This document shows, piece by piece, positions 8,382-16,353 of a DNA stretch of 42,205 bases. Within the stretch, counting starts at the first letter, position 1, and each line of letters starts with the position of its first letter. This DNA is from Ruminococcus sp. (lineage in GTDB: Bacteria; Bacillota; Clostridia; Oscillospirales; Ruminococcaceae), in assembly GCF_019423705.1 (NCBI RefSeq), contig NZ_JAHZAX010000015.1:1-42205 (forward strand), read 5' to 3'. The position numbers and the translations under genes were made by a program. The notes under the pieces were generated by a model, which was not told where the DNA came from, did not search any database, and saw only the letters and a list, made by a program, of their open reading frames with translations.

Positions 8382-8440
8382 ATCCTATATATCAGACTAA
8401 TCAGAATAAAAAACATTGATTTTGAAATAAGGTGTTCGCT

Positions 8441-9307
8441 ATGAAAAAAGCAATCATTATTACATCAATGGTTATATTTATAGTAGCAAGTGTAATAATC
8501 TTTACTAACTATCATCAGAGAAATTTACTTATGGCACAAATGAATAAAGATCTACAAAGCTATTATTATATTTGCTGTCCGAACGGAAACGAGCTTGACA
8601 TCAAGCAAGTAGATAGTGATGAATACAAATACTCTATATCTTGTTTCCCATATAGCATAACGGATTCGACAAAGAAAGAAAATTATAAATTAAAGGTTAA
8701 TCTTAATCAAAAATTCACGTTTGAAAAGATCGGTCTTTTAACAGGCGCAAGCGGAGCAAATTCAACTACAGATTTTCCTAATTGCCTTATTACTGAAAAT
8801 GATTCATCACGAATTCAACGGTTTTATCTATATTCATCGGAAAACGGCAACTATGAGTCAGCAACAATACAAGATGAAGGAAAAATATATGTATCATTCA
8901 AAAATGCTATAAGCTCATCAAATATATCATCTGTAATCGATGAATATAGTGCCTATGGAACTGTGACATGGCTTTGGGTTGATACTTATAATGAGTCTGA
9001 CACGATAACAGCAACCATTCAGAATCCCCAAGGAAATGAAAGAGGAGTATTTGGCATTCCATTGTATTATGGTGGAGAGAAAATTGCAGCGCCATTAGAT
9101 AAATTTGTAGAAATAATCAATGATAAACACCCTTGCTTAGAAAACGAATTTGATGTTATACGAAATGGAATCAAAACCGAAAAAGACGAGATCACACAAT
9201 CTGATGTTAAAATCATTGGCGTTGTTTTATTACCAAAAAGCGATTCGGCTTATAGTACCGTAATAGATAAGATTTCAGAAAAAGAGAATGTTTATGTAGC
9301 TAACTAA
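8441..9307 (+). CDS. Membrane protein with anti-sigma-factor C-terminal-like domain
   Basis: 288 residues from ATG 8441 (AAGG 6-10 bases upstream; a GTG at 8432 is less likely). One N-terminal membrane helix (residues 5-24) is followed by an extracytoplasmic region. The C-terminal half, around TVTWLWVDTYNES, FGIPLYYGGEKI and DVKIIGVVLLPK, resembles the Sigma_reg_C domain of Firmicutes anti-sigma proteins. The usual N-terminal zinc-finger part that holds the sigma factor is absent: only about five residues precede the helix. No sigma factor lies beside it. The gene is AT-rich compared with the relaxase and recombinase genes, suggesting a separate origin as cargo. The domain match is from memory of the family pattern and moderately sure. 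Confidence 0.6.
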   Translation: MKKAIIITSMVIFIVASVIIFTNYHQRNLLMAQMNKDLQSYYYICCPNGNELDIKQVDSDEYKYSISCFPYSITDSTKKENYKLKVNLNQKFTFEKIGLLTGASGANSTTDFPNCLITENDSSRIQRFYLYSSENGNYESATIQDEGKIYVSFKNAISSSNISSVIDEYSAYGTVTWLWVDTYNESDTITATIQNPQGNERGVFGIPLYYGGEKIAAPLDKFVEIINDKHPCLENEFDVIRNGIKTEKDEITQSDVKIIGVVLLPKSDSAYSTVIDKISEKENVYVAN

Positions 9308-9484
9308 CCTTGAATGTTAAAATGTTTTTACAACTATTTCGTGATTTTGCAGAAAATGGCGTTATACTCCATAAAGCCTTAGTCTACTGGCACACTCAAA
9401 AACCGTTCCGCATAAGTCAAAACAACGATTTTGGTATATACCTTAAAAGCTGACAGCTCTTATGACATATATTATGAGAAACAC

Positions 9485-9523
9485 AAAAGCCATTCTCCAG
9501 CATTTACTTGGAGAATGGCTTTT
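9485..9523. terminator. Bidirectional terminator
   Basis: A perfect 14-bp stem, AAAAGCCATTCTCC (9485-9498) with GGAGAATGGCTTTT (9510-9523), and an 11-nt loop. It ends the leftward AraC gene and can also stop rightward transcripts. The 120 bp before it (9308-9484) hold no recognisable feature. Confidence 0.85.
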
Positions 9524-9529
9524 CTATTA

Positions 9530-10270
9530 TTATCTATTCTTCGTATAATATTTCTCACGGTACACCTTTGGTGTCATGCCCGTAATCTCCTTGAACACGG
9601 CAATAAACACGCTTTGCGTGGAGAAACCCAGCGAGGTAGAGATCACAAGATAGGACAGGTTGGAATATCGGAGTAGATTTTGTGCTGTATCTACCCGTGC
9701 TTCTTTTACAAAACGTTTCAGCGGAATGCCGGTTTCCTGTCGGAACAGCCTTGACAGATAGGCAGGATTCAGCTCTGCCGCCTTTGCAAGTGCCTTGACT
9801 GACAGATCAGCACCCAGGTTCTCATAGATATAGTCGATACACTTGCGGATATGAAGCGAGATCACCGCTTCCTTGCGTATCTCCTGCATTCGCTCGGTGA
9901 AGTCAAGGCACATATCTTCATAGAGCCTGCATACACCGTCTATCGTCCTGCAAGTATCGGCTTTGAGGACATAGAGATCAGATAGTGTATAGGCTTCCGT
10001 CTGCCCCATGCCCATATCCATACAAGTGGAAGCGATTGCCGATGCACATAAAACAAAGTGATACACCGCGTTTTTCAGTTTGTTTTTAGACATGAGCCTG
10101 TCATCAGCGATTAAAGCAAGCTCACCCTCACTGAGCTGCAATTTCACAGCATCCATATCCCCATTGCATATTGAAGTAAACTCGACTGGCTTCACGGAAT
10201 GTTCCGAACGCTTGAAATTATCCATTTTCTGCCGAAAAAGCTCTGCATTCAGCTCATTTCTGATTTTCAT
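9530..10270 (-). CDS. AraC family transcriptional regulator
   Basis: 246 residues from ATG 10270 (AGGAGG five bases upstream; a GTG at 10276 overlaps that site). The C-terminal ~100 residues form a double helix-turn-helix of AraC/XylS type: first helix pair around LSVKALAKAAELNPAYLSRL, then FKEITGMTPKVYREKYY at the end. The N-terminal ~140 residues are a poorly conserved effector or dimerisation region. It is divergent from a MATE transporter 113 bp away, so control of that transporter in response to a small molecule is the simple inference. A TTGAAT/TATAAT promoter (10297-10325) precedes it. Cargo of the IME. Confidence 0.9.
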   Translation of the reverse strand: MKIRNELNAELFRQKMDNFKRSEHSVKPVEFTSICNGDMDAVKLQLSEGELALIADDRLMSKNKLKNAVYHFVLCASAIASTCMDMGMGQTEAYTLSDLYVLKADTCRTIDGVCRLYEDMCLDFTERMQEIRKEAVISLHIRKCIDYIYENLGADLSVKALAKAAELNPAYLSRLFRQETGIPLKRFVKEARVDTAQNLLRYSNLSYLVISTSLGFSTQSVFIAVFKEITGMTPKVYREKYYTKNR

Positions 10271-10296
10271 ACGCACCTCCTGCCTTTCTTCTGCAT

Positions 10297-10325
10297 ATTA
10301 TATCACTTTTCAGCTATAAATTCAA
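10297..10325 (-). promoter_or_regulatory. Promoter of the AraC gene
   Basis: On the minus strand: TTGAAT (10325-10320), 17-bp spacer, TATAAT (10302-10297). The opposite strand has a weaker extended -10 (TGCTATATT around 10357-10365) serving the MATE gene. Confidence 0.7.
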
Positions 10326-10383
10326 GTTTCCAGATATAAAATACAACTGAGATATGCTATATTTAATGGCAGAGGTGATGTGA

Positions 10384-11652
10384 ATGGATCATACGAATGA
10401 CCTGACAAACGGCAAAGTATCGGGAAAACTGCTTGGTTTCTTCTTTCCGATGCTCTTGACCAATCTTCTTCAGCAGATATACTCGGTAGCTGATACGGCT
10501 ATCGTCGGGCGAGGATTAGGCGACAATGCCCTCGGTGCAGTCGGCAACCTCTCGTCCTTATCACTGCTGATAATAGGCTTCTCAATGGGTGTAACAGGCG
10601 GATTTGCCGTTATCATCGCTCAGAACTTCGGTTCGGGCGATATGACTGCCGTCCGCAAGTCTGTTGCATTATCTGTGAAGCTGTCAGCGATACTGACAGT
10701 GATCCTGACGGCGGCAGGCTGTTTGCTACTGAAACCGATATTGCTTTTGATGCGGACAGACCAGATCATACTGGAAGACAGCCTGATCTACGGATATATC
10801 ATCTTCGGCGGACTGGCAGCAACGATAGCGTATAATCTGCTTTCGGGTGTTCTCCGTTCGGTCGGTGACAGTAAAACGCCGTTTCTTGCAATTATAATCT
10901 CCTCGGCGGTCAATATTGCTTTGGACTATATCCTGATATTTCTCTTTCACACAGGTGTTGAGGGAGTAGCAGCGGCAACTGTAATATCACAAGCTATATC
11001 GGCGTTTATCTGCTATCTGAAAATGAAACAGATACCTCAGCTTGAAATCCGTAAAGATGATTTTGAATCGGATACGGCAATGTCCCTGTTGCTGCTGAAA
11101 AATGGCATTCCGATGGCGTGTATGAACTCGATCACTGCGGTAGGCTGTATGGTCGTTCAGGGATATGTCAATGATTGCGGTGTAGCTTATACATCGGCAT
11201 ATTCAGTGTGCAGCAAGTACCTGAACCTGTTTATGCTCCCGTCCCTCACGGCAGGCTTTGCGGTATCTTCCTTTGTCAGCCAGAATTTCGGTGCAGGCAA
11301 GACCGAGCGTATCAGACAGGGTGTTCGTGTTTGTATCAATATTGCATTGGTTTCCTATCTGTGCTTAGGCTCTGCTATGATACTGCTTTCTAAACAGCTT
11401 GCTGACTTCATGCTTGATGAGAGTGAAACGATCGCTCTTTCCGCAGAATACCTGAGAATATGTGGCACAGGGCTGATATTGCTGAATCTGCTGTTCATTT
11501 ACCGCAATGCAACGCAGGGTATGGGGTATCCGTTGATTCCGATGCTGTCGGGAATTGCTGAAATGGCACTGCGCATTCCTGCGATCATCTTCCTGCTTCC
11601 ACATATTGGCTTTCGGGCAACTGCTTACGCTGAGATCATTGCGTGGATCTGA
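10384..11652 (+). CDS. MATE family efflux transporter with premature stop
   Basis: 422 residues of a multidrug and toxic-compound extrusion (MATE) transporter, about 12 membrane helices, beginning DHTNDLTNGKVSGKLLGFFF with the usual NLLQQIYSVADTAIVGR motif in helix 1. The family normally runs to about 445-450 residues. Here an in-frame TGA (11650-11652) comes right after EIIAWI; the next 21 codons (ALTLNVGAYMINFRKANQSQ…) continue the expected last helix and tail to a TAA at 11716-11718. A GGA-to-TGA change would explain it. The truncated protein may be impaired. It is divergently paired with an AraC regulator, as inducible efflux genes often are. The start has an AGAGGTGAT site. Confidence 0.85.
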   Translation: MDHTNDLTNGKVSGKLLGFFFPMLLTNLLQQIYSVADTAIVGRGLGDNALGAVGNLSSLSLLIIGFSMGVTGGFAVIIAQNFGSGDMTAVRKSVALSVKLSAILTVILTAAGCLLLKPILLLMRTDQIILEDSLIYGYIIFGGLAATIAYNLLSGVLRSVGDSKTPFLAIIISSAVNIALDYILIFLFHTGVEGVAAATVISQAISAFICYLKMKQIPQLEIRKDDFESDTAMSLLLLKNGIPMACMNSITAVGCMVVQGYVNDCGVAYTSAYSVCSKYLNLFMLPSLTAGFAVSSFVSQNFGAGKTERIRQGVRVCINIALVSYLCLGSAMILLSKQLADFMLDESETIALSAEYLRICGTGLILLNLLFIYRNATQGMGYPLIPMLSGIAEMALRIPAIIFLLPHIGFRATAYAEIIAWI

Positions 11653-11728
11653 GCATTGACTTTGAATGTCGGGGCATATATGATTAATTTTAGGAAAGCA
11701 AATCAAAGTCAAACATAATATGATTGTT

Positions 11729-11768
11729 ACAGCACCTTCTCGGAGCGTTATTGAAAGGGTGCTGTTTT
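11729..11768 (+). terminator. Intrinsic terminator after the MATE gene
   Basis: ACAGCACC pairs with GGTGCTGT across a loop of about 20 nt, followed by TTTT. It lies just past the TAA that would end the full-length MATE frame, which supports that frame as the original gene end. Confidence 0.7.
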
Positions 11769-11839
11769 CATTGGTTAGTTTTACGCTCCGCAAGCTCGGA
11801 CGGCTATGAGATGCATTCCCGTTCCGCTGACGGTTATCA

Positions 11840-12433
11840 TCAAGCAGAAGTCGGTTCGGTGATATGATGGGTAATCTCATACTCACGCACACGGCGGTAA
11901 AAGGTATTAGCCGACATATCCATTCTCCGCATAAAATCTCGCCCTGTGATCTGCTTAGCTCTCCATTCCCCATAGAGCTGCTCAAACCTCGTCCAGTCGG
12001 TGGGGATAGGCTTTCTGCCCGTGTACTTGCCCTGAGCCTTAGCGATCTCGATGCCCTCACGCTGTCGCTGTTTGAGCTGCTCACGCTCCAACTGAGAGAG
12101 TGCGGCAAACACGGTCAACATGAATTTGCCCGTAGGCGTGTCGGTGTCAATCTTCTCCTTATGGCTGATGAGCGTTACCCCTTTGTCGGTAAGGGTGTCG
12201 ATAATGTTCAGCAAGTCCTTTGTGGAGCGTCCGAGACGGCTGATACTCTCGATGTAGAGCGTATCGCCCTCCCTCACATAGTCAAGCATTGCCCTGAGCT
12301 GAGGGCGGTCGGTATTCGCTCCTGACAGCTTCTCAGAGAAGATGCGGTCAACCTGATAGTCGCACATGATCTCCTGCTGACGGGCGGTTTCTTGGTGTTC
12401 GGTGGAAACACGGATATAACCTATTTTGCTCAT
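11840..12433 (-). CDS. Small serine recombinase (resolvase/invertase type)
   Basis: 197 residues. The N-terminal catalytic domain starts MSKIGYIRVSTEHQETARQQ, with the nucleophile Ser in RVS near residue 10 and the conserved region SISRLGRS near 65. The long E-helix (FAALSQLEREQLKQRQREGI) leads into a short C-terminal helix-turn-helix. This is the size and layout of Tn3-type resolvases, not of integrases. It lies 15 bp after the relaxase gene and is likely in the same leftward operon. It may resolve multimers of the circular IME after mobilisation, or invert DNA. No res site was identified. Confidence 0.9.
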   Translation of the reverse strand: MSKIGYIRVSTEHQETARQQEIMCDYQVDRIFSEKLSGANTDRPQLRAMLDYVREGDTLYIESISRLGRSTKDLLNIIDTLTDKGVTLISHKEKIDTDTPTGKFMLTVFAALSQLEREQLKQRQREGIEIAKAQGKYTGRKPIPTDWTRFEQLYGEWRAKQITGRDFMRRMDMSANTFYRRVREYEITHHITEPTSA

Positions 12434-12448
12434 ATAATCTTCCTTTCG

Positions 12449-14146
12449 TTATTCGAGATAGTCTTTCTTTTTCTGCTGAGAGCGTTTTCTCTCCTGATAC
12501 TGCCTGTTACGCTCTTGCTGACGCTGATCGTCAAGATACTTTCGTACCTGACGAGAGTACTGCGATGCCGCCGCCTTTCTTCTGAGAAAAACATTATGCT
12601 CAGGCACCAGAGCATTGTATTTCTCTTTCAGCTTGGCAGACATCGCCTGTAGGTCGCTCAGTTTAGGTGGCTTGCCCTTGATGTAATAAGGCTTGATATG
12701 CTCGGCAATATATTTGTCGGCTTCTTCAAATGCGTCGATAGCGGCAGCATTCTTCTTGCGGAAACTCTTTTGTGTAAATGCAGAACGCTCCTGATACTCC
12801 TTGTATGTAGCATAGTTCTGAGAATGCTGTTTCATCATATTGATGAGCTTATCAATGCCCCTAATCTTCTTGTCAAGCTCGGCAAGCTCGTCCGTGTGGT
12901 CATCAGGGTGCTTGAAATTCCAGAAGAAGCCCTTGAGATCATCAAGCGATGTGATTCCGCCAGCTTCAAGGTCAGCGATCATCTTGTCGCAATCACGCAT
13001 ACCCCTGATCTCTGCCCATACATCTTCTTTCTTTTCAGGTGCTTTACTTTCCGTAGGTGTTGGCTGTGGTGTCGGGGTAGGCAGTTCAGGTTTCGGCTCG
13101 GTGGGCTTTGCAGAAGATGCGTTAAGCATATCAAGTTGTGCCTGCCGTCTTGCTCGTCGGGCTGCAAAGAACTTCTCAACCTGTTCCGCCGCAGCTTTTC
13201 TCTTTGCGGTTTCACTTGTTTCCGTGATAGTTTCAGGCTCGGCAGATTGTTTCGGCTTTATCGGTGTGGTGACTGTCTGTGTCGGCTTCGGCTCAGGCTT
13301 GGGAACAACAACAGGCTTCGGCGGTTCGATAAGCATATCGGGAGTGACATTCGCCGCTGACAGCTTTTCTTGTATCTCTGCTATCTGCTCGGTGATACGT
13401 TCGGGGGTGAAGTCTGCGCCCAGAGTGTCGGCTCTTGTAAACTTCTGTTGACCGTCACCTGATAGTCTGAATTTCAACTTGACCTTATTGCTCGGCTTAT
13501 ACACATATTCAATACCGCACTCACTGCACTTTTCAAGAAAGTCCTTGAAGTCATGGCTGTAAAGCATGACCTCTGCAATACGGACACGGAGCTTTTCTTT
13601 CCACGACTTGCCCTCTTTCTGCATATCCCTCTCAAAGTGAGATACCCCATGTCCCTTTTCAGGCTCGGAGATAACAGATATGCCGTGTTCGGTGCATATC
13701 TCGTCCGATAATTGCCTGAGTTCTGCCCACGCACGTTCAGTCTTTTTACCCTGATTATGCTCGGTGGTGAAGCTGAGTCCGTTATACAGATTGGTGTTGT
13801 TAAAAATGATATGGCAATGCAGGTGGTCTTTATCGTTGTGGACAGCGATAACATATTGATAATCGCCTTTCAGATAACGGTCGCACAACTCCTCTCCGAT
13901 CTGCATAGCCTGTTCGGGCGTGACTTCACCGGGGGCAAAGCTCTGAATCATGTGGTAGGCAAGGATTTCGGTTCGTCCTGTGCCTTGCTGTCGGACGGCT
14001 CGGAAGTCCTCGCTTGCTCCTGCGCTGTCGGCTCGGCAAGCATAAGAGCTGACATATAAACCGTTGATGGTCTTATCTCCGTTTGTGATGTAAGCGATCG
14101 CTGCGCTGACTGTTGCCCTGATCGTATGGATAGAAGTGTATGCCAA
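12449..14146 (-). CDS. mobA: MOBP-type relaxase (mobilization nuclease)
   Basis: 565 residues. The N-terminal ~200 residues are the relaxase domain: an early Tyr-containing segment (SIHTIRATVSAAIAYI), the histidine triad region HNDKDHLHCHIIFNN near residues 103-117, and a further conserved region around HGISVISEPEKGHG. A Pro/Thr/Lys-rich linker (about 290-400) and a charged helical C-terminus follow. The start codon is TTG at 14146 with a GAGGGG site 10 bases upstream; it begins inside the mobC frame. The enzyme would nick oriT and lead the strand to the coupling protein. Only a relaxase plus MobC are present, so transfer needs a helper conjugation system, such as the host ICE. Confidence 0.9.
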   Translation of the reverse strand: MAYTSIHTIRATVSAAIAYITNGDKTINGLYVSSYACRADSAGASEDFRAVRQQGTGRTEILAYHMIQSFAPGEVTPEQAMQIGEELCDRYLKGDYQYVIAVHNDKDHLHCHIIFNNTNLYNGLSFTTEHNQGKKTERAWAELRQLSDEICTEHGISVISEPEKGHGVSHFERDMQKEGKSWKEKLRVRIAEVMLYSHDFKDFLEKCSECGIEYVYKPSNKVKLKFRLSGDGQQKFTRADTLGADFTPERITEQIAEIQEKLSAANVTPDMLIEPPKPVVVPKPEPKPTQTVTTPIKPKQSAEPETITETSETAKRKAAAEQVEKFFAARRARRQAQLDMLNASSAKPTEPKPELPTPTPQPTPTESKAPEKKEDVWAEIRGMRDCDKMIADLEAGGITSLDDLKGFFWNFKHPDDHTDELAELDKKIRGIDKLINMMKQHSQNYATYKEYQERSAFTQKSFRKKNAAAIDAFEEADKYIAEHIKPYYIKGKPPKLSDLQAMSAKLKEKYNALVPEHNVFLRRKAAASQYSRQVRKYLDDQRQQERNRQYQERKRSQQKKKDYLE

Positions 14147-14619
14147 ATTTCATTAACCCCTCTCTTTATCTCGGTAATATCCTCGGCATAGATGTGACCT
14201 GTGCTGTAAAGTCGGACAAGTATCTGATTGATGTTCGCTCCAATGCGTTTCATCAGACGATTGCATTCGGCAATTTCGGAACGGTCGGGAGTGAGATCAA
14301 CCCTCGCACGAACACAATCTCGGATATACTCCGTCTTGTTCTTGTACCCGTATTGCTCACACTTTGCTAAGATGTCCTGCATTTCCGATTCCGTAAAGCG
14401 AACATTCAGCGTGTAAGACTTCTTCTCCCTCTTGCGTTTCAGGTACTTGCGTTCATCGTCGGAAAGCTCGTCCTCGGACTTGTGTGCAAGGGTATCGTCA
14501 AGCTCAGCGCTGACCTCTTTGTCCAAAGCGTTGTTGATTGCCCCCTCGTAGGTCATACCTTCGGTTTCAAATAACTTCTGCTTGCGTGGTCTGCCACGCC
14601 TTTTCTTTTCGGTTTCCAT
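13948..14619 (-). CDS. mobC: MobC-like relaxosome accessory protein
   Basis: 223 residues. A basic N-terminus (KKRRGRPRKQK), an acidic stretch, then a ribbon-helix-helix-like segment (YTLNVRFTESEMQDILAKCE) and the MobC core ending around IGANINQILVRLYSTGHIYA and EIKRGVNEIWHTLLSI near residue 165. Such proteins bind oriT and help the relaxase open the DNA. The frame stays open for 66 further codons that overlap the relaxase gene by 199 bp in another frame; this Ser/Gln-rich tail has no resemblance I know. The ATG follows AAAGGAGA. The hairpin-rich candidate oriT lies directly upstream. Confidence 0.85.
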   Translation of the reverse strand: METEKKRRGRPRKQKLFETEGMTYEGAINNALDKEVSAELDDTLAHKSEDELSDDERKYLKRKREKKSYTLNVRFTESEMQDILAKCEQYGYKNKTEYIRDCVRARVDLTPDRSEIAECNRLMKRIGANINQILVRLYSTGHIYAEDITEIKRGVNEIWHTLLSIRSGQQSAQRSLTSQTEIRPSTVYMSALMLAEPTAQEQARTSEPSDSKAQDEPKSLPTT

Positions 14620-14644
14620 ATTGGAGTCTCCTTTGTATGTATTT

Positions 14645-14834
14645 CGGCGTAAGCCGTTTATTTTTTGACCGCTGTGCGGTCATTTCGGGGCTTGGGGTGT
14701 CCCCAACAAGCATTTGGTGTTTTCGTCCGTGTGCGGCGCAAAATACAATGCTTGCTATTTTTGTTGCGCTGTTGCGCAGTTTTCTGCCTGCTGTATCTCT
14801 GTATCTCGCAGGCTTTCGCTGTTCCGTCAGCGAA
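14645..14834. other. Candidate origin of transfer (oriT) of the IME
   Basis: The stretch just upstream of mobC is packed with dyads: CGGC-gtaa-GCCG (14645-14656), TGACCGC-tgt-GCGGTCA (14666-14682), TTGGGG-tgt-CCCCAA (14692-14706), CAAGCATT…AATGCTTG (14707-14714 and 14747-14754), TGCCTGC…GCAGGC (14785-14813) and TTCGCTG…CAGCGAA (14815-14834). This density and the position before mobC/relaxase are typical of oriT. The nick site cannot be named from sequence alone. From 14835 to 14992 there is only one more dyad (CCGCC…GGCGG, 14860-14878) and no gene I can support. Confidence 0.6.
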
Positions 14835-14992
14835 TTTGGAGCTATGCGACTTATCATCTCCGCCGCATTGGTCGGCGGTCATACTCGCTCACGCTCCTGC
14901 GTGATGCTCTCAATCATCATCGGTGTCAATATTCTAAACTGGTACGGCGCAGTTATTGCGCAGTCTGGGCGGCAGTTTGGTGAAAGTGGTGG

Positions 14993-15022
14993 TTGACTGA
15001 TTCAATAAAAATGATGTATAAT
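14993..15022 (+). promoter_or_regulatory. Sigma-A type promoter
   Basis: TTGACT (14993-14998), 18-bp spacer, TATAAT (15017-15022), 42 bp before the gene at 15065. Confidence 0.7.
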
Positions 15023-15064
15023 AAGTTCAGCAGTAACCCTCAAATTGAATACGGAGGCTGTAGT

Positions 15065-15418
15065 ATGAGAAAATATGCTTTTCTAAAAAATCCTATGAAG
15101 TGCAATGAGAGTGATTATATTTACAAAATAATGATTTATCAAACAAAAAACGAAGGGGTTTTCCTATTTCAATATTGCAGTATAGATGCAATTCAATGTT
15201 CGTTTGACCAGTATTATAATGATTTGGAAGATGTATATGATGATTGGAATGATGAAATAGATGAAAGAGGTTGGATAGACATTAATGATCCGTTGCCGTT
15301 TTGTCAGCACGATGCTTTAATTCCGATTAGAGTAAAAGGGCGTGACATTGGAAAACCTGAATGGGGAAAGTTAGAAACACTTGTCGATGGAGAATGGGTG
15401 GAGTATAATCCTAAATAA
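15065..15418 (+). CDS. Protein of unknown function
   Basis: 117 residues from ATG 15065, chosen because CGGAGG lies nine bases upstream and the promoter at 14993 would start transcription after any earlier start codon. It begins MRKYAFLKNPMKCNESDYIY. It is acidic (…YYNDLEDVYDDWNDEIDERG) and probably cytoplasmic, and ends in a WVEYNPK tail. I recognise no domain. It is a monocistronic cargo gene with its own promoter and terminator, AT-rich compared with the neighbouring mobilization genes. The size and acidity would fit an immunity or anti-restriction type protein, but nothing in the sequence proves it. Confidence 0.7.
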   Translation: MRKYAFLKNPMKCNESDYIYKIMIYQTKNEGVFLFQYCSIDAIQCSFDQYYNDLEDVYDDWNDEIDERGWIDINDPLPFCQHDALIPIRVKGRDIGKPEWGKLETLVDGEWVEYNPK

Positions 15419-15433
15419 ATGAATGATACTTGC

Positions 15434-15472
15434 AAGCTGTGTGAGCGTTCTCCGCTCCGCAGCTTTTTCTTT
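15434..15472 (+). terminator. Intrinsic terminator
   Basis: AAGCTG (15434-15439) pairs with CAGCTT (15460-15465) and GAGCG (15443-15447) pairs with CGCTC (15453-15457) inside it, followed by TTTTCTTTT. Confidence 0.8.
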
Positions 15473-15536
15473 TCCCCGTAACAATGTGTCGAACTGGATA
15501 ATGCAAGTGAAACAGAAAGTTTGAGCGCAATATCAA

Positions 15537-15566
15537 TAGACACAGAACTGCGTTTCGCGCTATAAT
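15537..15566 (+). promoter_or_regulatory. Promoter of the 15618 gene
   Basis: TAGACA (15537-15542), 18-bp spacer, TATAAT (15561-15566). A small dyad (AGGG-tattat-CCCT, 15576-15589) follows the start region. Confidence 0.65.
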
Positions 15567-15617
15567 ATTAACATAGGGTATTATCCCTAAATCCTATAAA
15601 AATGTGAGGTGATGTGA

Positions 15618-15971
15618 ATGCGTGGTAATCTGAAAGACAACCAGGCGAAGCTCGACAGCTACGAGAAGTCTATCAAGGCAGCTCTCGAACGTAAACGCAA
15701 GGTCATCATGGAGAGCAAGCAGATCGCTTACGATATGCTCTCTGAGCTTTACGGCTTAGAGGGACAAGCGCTTGTCGATACTGCAACCATAGAGCATACG
15801 CTGATTGGCAAGCTGACCGCAAGCGGTATGACCTATGACCAGATCGCTGAGCTTGCTGACGATAGCTCTGCCGATACCAACGGCGATGAGGACGATGATT
15901 CCGACAGCGACGATAATGCCGACTATCAGACTACGTTCTTCGATAACAAGCACACTCCGTATTCGGATTAA
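15618..15971 (+). CDS. Small acidic-tailed protein of unknown function
   Basis: 117 residues. A basic helical N-terminal part (KSIKAALERKRKVIMESKQI) is followed by a helix-turn-helix-like stretch (LTASGMTYDQIAELADD) and a very acidic Asp-rich tail around residues 82-105. The ATG has an AGGTGATG site. It lies upstream of the tnpW-like and recombinase genes in the same direction. The MTYDQIAEL segment is reminiscent of DNA-binding helices, so an accessory role in recombination or element control is possible. I do not recognise a named family. Confidence 0.65.
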   Translation: MRGNLKDNQAKLDSYEKSIKAALERKRKVIMESKQIAYDMLSELYGLEGQALVDTATIEHTLIGKLTASGMTYDQIAELADDSSADTNGDEDDDSDSDDNADYQTTFFDNKHTPYSD

Positions 15972-16131
15972 CATATATCCGACAACAAGACGATAGCTGT
16001 GAGAGGGACGGCAGCAATGCCGTTCCGCACGGCTGTATTCACAAACAACAACCATGAGGGTGATAGATAAAAAGCGATGCCCTCAGACCTATAAGCGTAG
16101 ATATAGAGAAGCTAAAGGAGATAAATTCGCT

Positions 16132-16335
16132 ATGAACGAAACAACAACTGCCGCCGTTGCGGTAACAGATAACGTGTCCGAGTACCATATCGGGCATACG
16201 ATTTACAGAGTTAAGACCGTCTTTAACCCCTCTTTTCGGGAGAGCCTGAGCGACATTCTCGCAAGGCTGATAACAGAGGATTGTGAAAAACTCCTCGGTG
16301 AAACCGGACAAGAACCCGTACAGCAGGCTGTTTGA
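16132..16335 (+). CDS. tnpW: TnpW-like transposon protein
   Basis: 67 residues from ATG 16132 (AAAGGAG 11 bases upstream; the longer reading from 16054 lacks such a site). The core EYHIGHTIYRVKTVFNPSFR, followed by ESLSDILARLI, matches the small TnpW-type proteins found next to the large serine recombinase in Tn4451-like elements. The role of TnpW is not established; it is usually encoded with the recombinase gene. Here the recombinase has a separate promoter starting 18 bp after this gene ends. Confidence 0.75.
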   Translation: MNETTTAAVAVTDNVSEYHIGHTIYRVKTVFNPSFRESLSDILARLITEDCEKLLGETGQEPVQQAV

Positions 16336-16353
16336 TTTTGGAATATCGGCGCA

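Noticed and set aside
11365..12108. A 247-codon leftward frame overlapping the MATE end and resolvase
   Set aside because: It overlaps two conserved genes in other frames; its Ser/Arg-rich product is typical of a chance frame.
12698..13451. Long open frames on the plus strand opposite the relaxase gene
   Set aside because: They mirror the relaxase Pro/Thr/Glu-rich coding sequence, have no ribosome site, and give Ser/Cys/Leu-rich products without recognisable domains.
14538..14996. A possible protein gene on the plus strand across the candidate oriT
   Set aside because: The product is Cys/Arg-rich with no family pattern, begins inside mobC antisense, and the DNA is dominated by inverted repeats.
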